A stretch of DNA of 8,595 bases, taken from Polaromonas sp. YR568. GTDB lineage: Bacteria; Pseudomonadota; Gammaproteobacteria; Burkholderiales; Burkholderiaceae. The stretch is from assembly GCA_945871335.1 (NCBI GenBank), contig CAMBWM010000095.1, positions 1 to 8,595 of the forward strand, read 5' to 3'. A program made the translations under genes and the position numbers. Below are positions 1-5,921 of this stretch, one piece after another (the stretch's first letter is position 1; each line of letters begins with the position of its first letter). The notes below the pieces were generated by a model that had not been told where the DNA came from, did no database searches, and worked only from the letters and a program-made list of their open reading frames with translations.

Positions 1-1040
1 ACAAAACTGGTCAAGCTCAGCGTAGATATACCGGACAAGCCCTGGCCGACCGTGCAGCCCATGGCGACCACGCCGCCGACACCCATGAGAACAGCGCCGA
101 CCAGGTGATTGGCAGTGTCTTCAGTGCCACCAAAACCCTCCCAGCGAAAGGAGCGCGAAGCCAGTGCCTGTAGCGCAGAACCGGTCACCATGCCCACCAC
201 AGAAATGATGCCGATGGTGATCACCTTGCTTTTGTCGCTAAAGAAAATTAACCAGTCCAGGGTGTAAGCCACGGGCGCTACAAAACTCAGCGACTCTGCC
301 CTACCGGAGTTGGTACCCAGAAAAACAGCCTCCAGCGTTTCAGGATGCTCTGCAATAAATCCCATATGGCCACTGACCCACCACATGGCGGTAATGATGA
401 AACCGATGCCGATGCCAGCCAATAGATTATTGGTATTTAAAAAATCAGAGCCGGTCAGCGCCCAGACCAACAGGCCAAGGCCCAACAGCAGCCCTAGTGC
501 AAGCGCTGCGACTGAAGGTTCTAGACCGGCGGCATTGGCCAGCCATTGGCCGAGGGTGGCAGGCTGCGCAAAGTCAATGGCCACACTGTCCACCGTGGCC
601 ACGCGCAGCACGGCAGTGATGCCCTTGAGCGTGGCAAAAGAGGCAATACCCATCACGACAAACACCACCAACGACTTGAGGTTACCGCTACCGATACGCA
701 CCAGGGTCTTGCTGCCACAACCCGAGGCCAGCACCATGCCAAAGCCGAACATCAAGCCGCCTACCAGTGCTGACAACCAGATAAAACGGTTAGAAGCGTA
801 AAGAACTTTGGTGGGGTCTAGCAAGCCGGCAGCAGTCAAACTGGCAAAGCCCAAGATTGCCACACCTATAGCGAGGCCCCACACTCGCATACGGGTCCAG
901 TCGCCCATGCTGACAATGTCGCTCACCGCCCCCATGGTGCAAAAATGCGTGCGCTGCACGATAAACCCGAAAAGGCAAGACAAGCCGAAAGCGGCCCACA
1001 AGACTTGTGAATTAAGTGATTGAAGTGCGGCGATTTCCAT
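1..1040 (-). CDS. YeeE/YedE-family (TsuA-like) sulfur-compound transporter, C-terminus cut by window edge
   Basis: Polytopic inner-membrane protein of the YeeE/YedE (DUF395) family, whose studied members import thiosulfate. About 346 residues are visible and the frame stays open to the left edge, so the end of the protein is missing. Reading from the ATG at 1040, it is a run of hydrophobic helices broken by short Gly-rich loops. The family's Cys signatures are present: THFC (C34), SGCGSKTLVR (C108) and MGCTVGQGLSG (C329). In TsuA such cysteines line the substrate path; assigning that role here is by homology. An in-frame stop lies just upstream (1050-1052), so ATG 1040 is the first possible start, although no Shine-Dalgarno is visible before it. 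The gene follows cpoB by 35 bases on the same strand and is probably co-transcribed. The exact substrate (thiosulfate or another sulfur species) cannot be read from the sequence. Confidence 0.85.
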   Translation of the reverse strand, partial: MEIAALQSLNSQVLWAAFGLSCLFGFIVQRTHFCTMGAVSDIVSMGDWTRMRVWGLAIGVAILGFASLTAAGLLDPTKVLYASNRFIWLSALVGGLMFGFGMVLASGCGSKTLVRIGSGNLKSLVVFVVMGIASFATLKGITAVLRVATVDSVAIDFAQPATLGQWLANAAGLEPSVAALALGLLLGLGLLVWALTGSDFLNTNNLLAGIGIGFIITAMWWVSGHMGFIAEHPETLEAVFLGTNSGRAESLSFVAPVAYTLDWLIFFSDKSKVITIGIISVVGMVTGSALQALASRSFRWEGFGGTEDTANHLVGAVLMGVGGVVAMGCTVGQGLSGISTLSLTSF

Positions 1041-1074
1041 ACCGGCATTTTAAAGCCGGAAAATGCACACCGGT
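1041..1074 (-). promoter_or_regulatory. Compound inverted repeat filling the cpoB-transporter gap
   Basis: The arms GCATTTT (1045-1051) and AAAATGC (1060-1066) pair over 7 bp around an 8-base loop. The stem is extended by ACCG (1041-1044) with CGGT (1071-1074), leaving a 4-base bulge. An alternative, overlapping stem pairs CCGGC (1042-1046) with GCCGG (1055-1059). In the transcript the structure begins just after the cpoB stop codon and ends directly against the ATG of the transporter gene. No U-run follows it, so it does not look like a standard intrinsic terminator. A role in setting translation or in mRNA processing between the two cistrons is an inference. Confidence 0.45.
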
Positions 1075-1075
1075 T

Positions 1076-1939
1076 TTACCTGAGTTTGGCCAGCCGCGCC
1101 TTGGCCAAAGAGGCTGCTTCGGATTCTGCATAGCCTTTGACCAGTTCCTCCAGCGTTTTGCGTGAAGCTTTGGGGTCCTTGAGCTCCAATTGGCAGTTGG
1201 CGATCGACAGCAAGGCCTCGGGCGCTCGAAGGTGCGCTGGCGAGCTACTGACCAGCGCTATGTATTGGCTCAAGGCTTCTTTGTAATTACGCTGGGCATA
1301 GTGCAAATTACCCAGCCAGAACAAAGCTGAGGGCTGGTAACCACTTGAAGGGTAGCGGCGTACAAAGTTGCTGAAAGCCGGCAATGCCTGCGCAAAATCA
1401 CCCTTGCGCATGGTGGCCAGGGCGGAGTCGTATTCGCGGATTTCGGCCGGCGCAGCCATGAACTCCAGGCCATCCACGCTGACTTTAGAAGGCTCGAGCC
1501 GCTTCAGACGGTCTTCTGTGCCTTGAACTATGTCTTTTTGAAGCCGCTGCGCATCTGCCAGGTCACGGGCCAATTGCTCGTTTTTACCGAAAGAGCTGGC
1601 CAGTTCACTGCGCAGACTTTCGATCATGTTGGAGAGCTCAAGTACACTGCGGCGCAGCTGGTTCAGCTGGGCATTGAGTTGCTCGGACTGGGCTTTAAGT
1701 TGCTCGGACTGGGCTTTGAGTTGATCGGACTGGGCATTGAGTTGCTCGGTCGACAAGGCACTTTCATTTTTGTACACACGCAGTTGCTCAGCGCTTTGCT
1801 GCTGCATCTGGTCGACCTTCTGGCGCAAATCCAAAATGGCCCGACGTGCTTCGTCATCTTCAAAAAGCCCGGCCTGGGCCGAGCTTATACAAAGACAACA
1901 CACAGCCGCAAAGACAGATCTCATGGCAAAAATGGGCAT
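1076..1939 (-). CDS. cpoB: Cell division coordinator CpoB (YbgF), periplasmic coiled-coil/TPR protein of the Tol-Pal system
   Basis: Periplasmic protein that links outer-membrane constriction by Tol-Pal to peptidoglycan synthesis by PBP1B in studied enterobacteria. From ATG 1939 (287 aa) it shows a signal peptide ending AQA (cleavage near residue 23), then the mature start GLFEDDEARR, typical of the family. Next comes a long Gln-rich trimeric coiled coil (about 35-145), which includes four near-identical heptads (64-91). A C-terminal TPR domain (about 170-287) carries the helical pairs FWLGNLHYAQRNYKEAL and LLSIANCQLELKDPKAS. The start is uncertain: TTG 1948 and ATG 1924 are also in frame. 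ATG 1924 would give a shorter, more usual signal peptide beginning MRSVFAA. The gene follows pal closely, which suggests translational coupling. Length and domain order are normal for the family; the exact heptad repeat is the odd point. Confidence 0.92.
   Translation of the reverse strand: MPIFAMRSVFAAVCCLCISSAQAGLFEDDEARRAILDLRQKVDQMQQQSAEQLRVYKNESALSTEQLNAQSDQLKAQSEQLKAQSEQLNAQLNQLRRSVLELSNMIESLRSELASSFGKNEQLARDLADAQRLQKDIVQGTEDRLKRLEPSKVSVDGLEFMAAPAEIREYDSALATMRKGDFAQALPAFSNFVRRYPSSGYQPSALFWLGNLHYAQRNYKEALSQYIALVSSSPAHLRAPEALLSIANCQLELKDPKASRKTLEELVKGYAESEAASLAKARLAKLR
1667..1750 (-). repeat. Four tandem 21-bp units inside cpoB (coiled-coil heptads)
   Basis: Four consecutive 21-base units at 1667-1687, 1688-1708, 1709-1729 and 1730-1750. 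On the plus strand each begins CTGGGC(A/T)TT and ends GTTG(A/C)TCGG(A/T). The first and last units differ only in their final base. On the coding strand they encode TEQLNAQ, SDQLKAQ, SEQLKAQ and SEQLNAQ, exactly one coiled-coil heptad each. The unit length is a multiple of three, so gain or loss of a unit keeps the frame and alters coiled-coil length by one heptad. Confidence 0.9.
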
Positions 1940-1965
1940 GGTTTGCAAAACTTCAGTCCCCGGCT

Positions 1966-2535
1966 TCAGCGGTAGTTCAATTCAGCGCGGCGGTTACGTG
2001 CATATGCCTCTTCAGTGCTGCCGGTCTGTGCTGGTTTTTCTTCGCCCAGGCTAACGGCTTCAATCTGGCTTTCAGCCACACCCAGCAGAGTCATCGATCG
2101 ACGGACTGCTTCGGCACGCTTTTGACCCAGTGCGAGGTTGTACTCGCGGCCGCCGCGCTCGTCAGTATGGCCTTCAATGGCGATTTTGCGTACCTTGTTG
2201 CTGGTCAAAAAGCGCGAGTGCGCATCCACCGCCGATTGAAACTCTGAGCGAACAGTGAAACTGTCGTAGTCAAAGTAAATCACGCGGGCAACGCCAGCAG
2301 GGCCGGCGCCAGTGCTGTCAGCACTGCGGATTTCAACCGGTGCTACGGCACGGCCAGCAGGGACAGGCGCAGCAGCGACGGGGGCAGCAGCGGGGGCTAA
2401 AGTTGGACTGGCTGCGGTAGGTGCACCGCTTCGGTCTTCCACCGCAACCTCATTCAATTTGACATTGGAGCCGCAACCAACAAGGGTGAGCGACAGGGTT
2501 AAGGCGGACAGCAAAGAAAAGTGAACTCGTTTCAT
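1966..2535 (-). CDS. pal: Peptidoglycan-associated lipoprotein Pal
   Basis: Outer-membrane lipoprotein that binds peptidoglycan and is pulled on by the TolQRA/TolB machinery during division. The 189-aa product has a lipoprotein signal with lipobox LVGC (Cys21 as lipid anchor) and an Ala/Pro-rich flexible linker (about 38-80). An OmpA-like domain (about 84-189) carries the peptidoglycan-binding core EGHTDERGGREYNLALGQKR. Asp125 and Arg140 are 15 residues apart, as in the diaminopimelate-binding pair of this fold. ATG 2535 is preceded by GAAAGG (2541-2546) at 5 bases, a good ribosome-binding site. The gene lies 37 bases after tolB and just ahead of cpoB, the usual Tol-Pal order. The linker is long and low in complexity; otherwise the protein is typical. 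Confidence 0.96.
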   Translation of the reverse strand: MKRVHFSLLSALTLSLTLVGCGSNVKLNEVAVEDRSGAPTAASPTLAPAAAPVAAAPVPAGRAVAPVEIRSADSTGAGPAGVARVIYFDYDSFTVRSEFQSAVDAHSRFLTSNKVRKIAIEGHTDERGGREYNLALGQKRAEAVRRSMTLLGVAESQIEAVSLGEEKPAQTGSTEEAYARNRRAELNYR

Positions 2536-2572
2536 AAAAACCTTTCAAAATAAACCGAAGAAAAAATTCAAC

Positions 2573-3913
2573 TTAACGTGTGAAGGGCCCCCAATCAGGC
2601 TCACGAATATCACCAACAGCACCGGTCAAACGGGCTTTGACTTTACCGTCCAGGGTACTGGTCATCAAGGCCTCACGAGCTTGCTGCTGCGTCGCATACA
2701 AAATCAACCGGCTGTTGGGTGCAAAGCTGGGGTTCTCATCGGCACTGGTGTCGGTGATGGCATTGGTCACCCCACTGGCCAGGTCCATCACATGCAGCTT
2801 GAAAGCGCCGCCGATGCGCGAGATGTAAGCCAACCAGCGACCGTCCGGGCTCAAGGCTGGCGAAATGTTGTAGTTGCCTGAAAAGGTAACACGCTGAGGG
2901 TTGCTGCCGTTGGCCGCCATTTTGTAGATCTGGGGAGCGCCGCCACGATCGCTGACAAAGTAAATGTTTTGACCGTCGGGGGTGTAAGTCGGCTCGGTGT
3001 CAATGCTGGAGGACTGGGTCAGGCGGCGCGGCTCACTGCCGTTGACATCCATCGAATAAATCTGCGATCCACCATCACGGCTTAGCGTGGCCAGGAGATG
3101 ACGGCCGTCAGGCGACCAGGCTGGCGCGCTGTTGGAGCCCTTGAAATTGGCCAACAACCGCCGCTTGCCGGAGGCCACATCGTGCGAATAAATGACAGGT
3201 TTACGCGACTCAAAGGACACATAGGCCAGTTGTGCGCCCGTCGGTGACCAGGACGGAGAAATGATCGGCTCAGGGCTGATCAGCGCCGACTGCGCGCTCT
3301 CACCGTCAGAGTCGGCAACCCACAAGTTAAATCGCGTTCCGGACTTGGTGACATAGGCAATACGGGTAGCAAAAACGCCCTTCTCACGCGTTAACTTTTC
3401 ATGAATGAAATCGGCCACGCGGTGCGCGGCAAGTCGCAGGTCTGCGGCTGACACCACATGGCTTTGACCACCTAAGTCCTGGCTGCGAACCACGTCCCAC
3501 AAACGGACGCGAACGTCAAAACGGCCATCAGCCAAAAGGGTAACGCTTCCGGTGGCTACCGAGTCAGCGCCTCGCTGACGCCAGATGGCAGTATCAAACC
3601 GGGTGTTTTCATCGGCTTTCAGGCCCTCTGCATCAACAGCCCGGAACATACCACTACGCTCAAGGTCAGCACGCAAAATCGCACTGATTTTTTGCGGTGC
3701 CTGTGCTTCACCAGCAAACAGCGGCAGGGCTATCGGTAGCTGGGTCACTCCAACCCCGGAGACCTCAACCCGAAATTGCGCCCACGCAGGCATGGCGGTG
3801 ACACCAAGCAGGCCTCCGGCAGAAATGGCCTTCAGTGCGAAGCGTCTTTCAAAGTTAGCAGAACTCAAATCATTTTTCACGTTGTCGGTCCGAGCTGTCC
3901 ATGAATATTGCAT
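2573..3913 (-). CDS. tolB: Tol-Pal system beta-propeller protein TolB
   Basis: Periplasmic protein that binds Pal and is released or recruited by TolA during outer-membrane constriction. The 446-aa product has an export signal ending AWA|Q (cleavage near residue 45). The N-terminal alpha/beta domain (about 46-175) has the expected QFRVEVSGVG opening and the GSVTLLADGRFDVRVRLWDV stretch. A C-terminal beta-propeller follows, with blades marked by SWSPTGAQLAYVS, AWSPDGRHLLATL, TYTPDGQNIYFVS, ALSPDGRWLAYIS and SFAPNSRLILYAT. The start is uncertain: ATG 3913 gives a long polar N-region, while an in-frame GTG at 3880 would give a 34-aa signal. The signal contains FERRFALK, which resembles but does not match a twin-arginine motif. 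The gene heads a minus-strand operon with pal and cpoB. tolA, which usually precedes it, is absent here; the upstream neighbour is the divergent msbA. Confidence 0.95.
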   Translation of the reverse strand: MQYSWTARTDNVKNDLSSANFERRFALKAISAGGLLGVTAMPAWAQFRVEVSGVGVTQLPIALPLFAGEAQAPQKISAILRADLERSGMFRAVDAEGLKADENTRFDTAIWRQRGADSVATGSVTLLADGRFDVRVRLWDVVRSQDLGGQSHVVSAADLRLAAHRVADFIHEKLTREKGVFATRIAYVTKSGTRFNLWVADSDGESAQSALISPEPIISPSWSPTGAQLAYVSFESRKPVIYSHDVASGKRRLLANFKGSNSAPAWSPDGRHLLATLSRDGGSQIYSMDVNGSEPRRLTQSSSIDTEPTYTPDGQNIYFVSDRGGAPQIYKMAANGSNPQRVTFSGNYNISPALSPDGRWLAYISRIGGAFKLHVMDLASGVTNAITDTSADENPSFAPNSRLILYATQQQAREALMTSTLDGKVKARLTGAVGDIREPDWGPFTR

Positions 3914-4036
3914 TTTGCGCTTTGTGCAGAATTGTCAATAATAACAAGCCAAGATGTCATTTATGCGGCGCTTGCATGGGCAAATACACCTAGTTTTGAA
4001 GAACCCCCCAGGTCTACCAACGACCAAGGAACATCC
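3914..4036. promoter_or_regulatory. Divergent tolB/msbA control region
   Basis: AT-richer region between two divergent genes, so promoters for both must lie in or near it. On the minus strand TGTTATTAT (3946-3938) fits an extended -10 element and would start transcription shortly before ATG 3913. On the plus strand TTGCGC (3915-3920) and AATAAT (3937-3942), with a 16-base spacer, make a weak sigma-70-like pair pointing toward msbA. A TTGACA on the minus strand (3938-3933) has no good -10 at normal spacing unless transcription starts inside the tolB ORF. These assignments are by eye and weak; only the existence of divergent promoters here is a strong inference. Confidence 0.35.
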
Positions 4037-4126
4037 ATGATAATCCAGTTTAATGCGCAACCGCCAAGACTTCTGACCATCCAACCCGGGTGGTTTACTT
4101 TTTACAAGCGCCTGGCTTTTGACTAA
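4037..4126 (+). CDS. Small upstream ORF (29 aa) overlapping the msbA start; possible leader peptide
   Basis: The ORF runs from ATG 4037 to TAA 4124-4126 and gives a 29-residue peptide that begins MIIQFNAQPP and ends FTFYKRLAFD. A strong Shine-Dalgarno, AAGGA (4026-4030), stands 6 bases before the ATG. This is much better than anything in front of msbA. The ORF ends inside msbA, sharing eight bases (TTGACTAA, 4119-4126), an arrangement typical of termination-reinitiation coupling. There is no signal peptide or recognised domain. I do not recognise the peptide. It may be a cis-acting leader that feeds ribosomes to the TTG start, a small protein in its own right, or chance. An in-frame TTG at 3908 would lengthen it to 72 aa but has no supporting site. 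Confidence 0.45.
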   Translation: MIIQFNAQPPRLLTIQPGWFTFYKRLAFD

Positions 4127-5921
4127 ATCTTCGACACCACCTCAGACCCCACTGCTGCCCAAGGCAGGGCTGCGCAGCAGCATCAAACGGCTCTGGCCCT
4201 TTTTTAGTGCGTCTAAGGCCGGATGGGCAGTGGCCATTGCGGCCACCGTGCTCGGCTCGGCGACCGAGCCAATGGTGCCGGCCTTGCTCAAGCCTTTGCT
4301 GGACCGAGGCTTCAAGGCCGGCGGGGAGTTAGACATCTGGCTGGTACCCGTTTTTCTGATGCTGCTGTTTGGTGCCCGGGGCTTGACCGCTTTTGTCGCT
4401 CAGTTCGGCCTGGCCAGAGTCACCAACATGGGCTTGCAAAAATTGCGCGAAGCCATGTTTGAAAAATTGCTGAGTGCACGGCTGGCGCTGTTTACAGATC
4501 AAAGCGCCAGCGCCATTGCCAACACCGTGGTCTACGAAGTGCAAAACGGATCGCAGCAGTTGGTTAACGCCGTCATGCGACTGGCACGCGATGTTTTGAG
4601 CGTACTCGCGCTCGTGGCCTACCTGCTCTACCTCAACTGGAAACTCACGCTGGTGGTCGGCCTGATGTTTCCAGCGGTGATCGTCGTGGTGCGCGTGCTG
4701 TCCAAACGACTTTACCGGCTGACCAAAGAAAGCCAGCGCGCCACCGACGAGTTGGCATATGTGGTCGAAGAAAACGTGCTGGCGCACCGCGACGTGCGGC
4801 TGCACGGGGCGCAGGCGGTGCAAGCCGGACGTTTTCATCTGCTCAGCGTTTCATTGAGCAACCTGTCCATGAAGTCAACCATCACGCATGCAGGCATGAG
4901 CGCACTGACCCAGTTAATGGCGGCCGCAGCGCTATCGGCGGTGATTTCTATTGCCTTGATTCAAAGCGCCCAAGGCGCCACCACAGTGGGCAGCTTTGTT
5001 GCATTCATTACCGCCATGCTGCTGTTGATTGCGCCTATCAAAAGTCTGTCGGATGCGGCCACGCCGATCACGCGCGGCCTGGCTGCGCTAGAGCGCGGTG
5101 TTCATCTGCTGGATTTGATCGAGGATGAAAGCAGCGGCAGCTTTGAGCTGGCGCGGGCCTCGGGCGATATCCGTTTTGAAAGCGTCAACCTGCGCTACAG
5201 AGACGACGCTGCTGCGGCGCTGGATGACATCAGCCTGCGCATTCAACCCGGCGAGACGGTCGCCATTGTCGGCACCTCCGGCTCAGGGAAAAGCTCTTTG
5301 GTTAACTTGCTGCCGCGCTTCAGGGACCCTAATTCGGGTCAGATCCTGCTCGATGGTGTTCCCCTGCAAGACTGGAAGCTGGGCGCATTGCGAGCGCAAA
5401 TTGCGTTTGTCAGCCAGCACGTGGTGATGCTCAATGACTCCATTGCCTTCAATGTTGCACTCGGTCAGCAGATAGACCGCCAACGGGTGATGAGTTGCCT
5501 GCAAGCAGCCAACCTCGAGAAACTCATTGCCGAATTGCCGCAAGGTATAGATACTTTGTTGGGCCATAACGCCATGCAATTGTCGGGCGGACAAAGACAA
5601 AGGCTGGCCATTGCGCGTGCGCTGTACAAGGACGCACCGATTCTGATACTGGATGAGGCCACATCGGCGCTGGACACAGAGTCAGAGCAGGCCGTGCAAC
5701 AAGCGATTGAGCGTCTCACTAAGCGCCGGACATCGCTGATCATTGCGCACCGCTTGTCAACCATCCAGCATGCTGACCGCATCATCATGCTCGATGGCGG
5801 TCGTTTGATTGAGTCCGGCTCGCACGCTCAGTTGCTGGCCCGGGGCGGGGCTTACAGCCACCTCTACAAACTTGGCTTTAACAACGATGGCGCAAAGGGT
5901 CAGAGCAACACAATGTCGTAG
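4119..5921 (+). CDS. msbA: Lipid A export ABC transporter, permease/ATP-binding protein MsbA
   Basis: Inner-membrane half-transporter that acts as a homodimer to flip lipid A-core from the cytoplasmic to the periplasmic leaflet. The 600-aa product has an N-terminal membrane domain of about six helices (residues ~25-330). A cytoplasmic ATPase domain follows, with Walker A GTSGSGKSS (385-393, Lys391), Q-loop SQHVVMLNDS, signature LSGGQ (488-492), Walker B ILILDEATSALD (Asp512, Glu513) and switch His544 in IIAHRLST. The start is TTG 4119. The frame is closed upstream by TGA 4074-4076 with no ATG or GTG between, and later starts would remove the conserved RSSIKRLWPFF elbow region. Its own ribosome-binding site is poor, and a 29-aa ORF overlaps its start. 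It is the only large plus-strand gene, and its end overlaps rng. A different lipid-linked substrate cannot be excluded from sequence alone. Confidence 0.9.
   Translation: MTKSSTPPQTPLLPKAGLRSSIKRLWPFFSASKAGWAVAIAATVLGSATEPMVPALLKPLLDRGFKAGGELDIWLVPVFLMLLFGARGLTAFVAQFGLARVTNMGLQKLREAMFEKLLSARLALFTDQSASAIANTVVYEVQNGSQQLVNAVMRLARDVLSVLALVAYLLYLNWKLTLVVGLMFPAVIVVVRVLSKRLYRLTKESQRATDELAYVVEENVLAHRDVRLHGAQAVQAGRFHLLSVSLSNLSMKSTITHAGMSALTQLMAAAALSAVISIALIQSAQGATTVGSFVAFITAMLLLIAPIKSLSDAATPITRGLAALERGVHLLDLIEDESSGSFELARASGDIRFESVNLRYRDDAAAALDDISLRIQPGETVAIVGTSGSGKSSLVNLLPRFRDPNSGQILLDGVPLQDWKLGALRAQIAFVSQHVVMLNDSIAFNVALGQQIDRQRVMSCLQAANLEKLIAELPQGIDTLLGHNAMQLSGGQRQRLAIARALYKDAPILILDEATSALDTESEQAVQQAIERLTKRRTSLIIAHRLSTIQHADRIIMLDGGRLIESGSHAQLLARGGAYSHLYKLGFNNDGAKGQSNTMS

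Noticed and set aside
310..801. 163-aa plus-strand ORF
   Set aside because: It lies antisense to the YeeE/YedE transporter, whose Cys motifs and hydrophobic helices are clear. The plus-strand product is Pro/Ser/Thr-rich with no domain.
1523..1975. 150-aa plus-strand ORF with a repeated Leu/Gly pattern (LLGLGFKLLGLGFELIGLG)
   Set aside because: It is the antisense image of the cpoB heptad repeat; the hydrophobic repetition comes from the complement of Gln/Ala/Leu codons. It lacks a supporting ribosome-binding site, and cpoB is a clear family member on the other strand.
3908..4036. Extension of the small ORF upstream to TTG 3908 (72 aa)
   Set aside because: The extension runs back into the tolB N-terminus, has no ribosome-binding site and begins at a weak codon; the ATG at 4037 has a strong site.
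4101..4126. Programmed frameshift joining the small ORF to msbA
   Set aside because: The frames are related by +1 (or -2) and the junction GCT TTT GAC lacks a recognised slippery heptamer or a rare-codon/stop pause; overlap with reinitiation is the simpler reading.
4329..4838. 169-aa minus-strand ORF inside msbA
   Set aside because: Antisense to the MsbA membrane domain, His/Gln-rich composition typical of a shadow frame, and no family resemblance.
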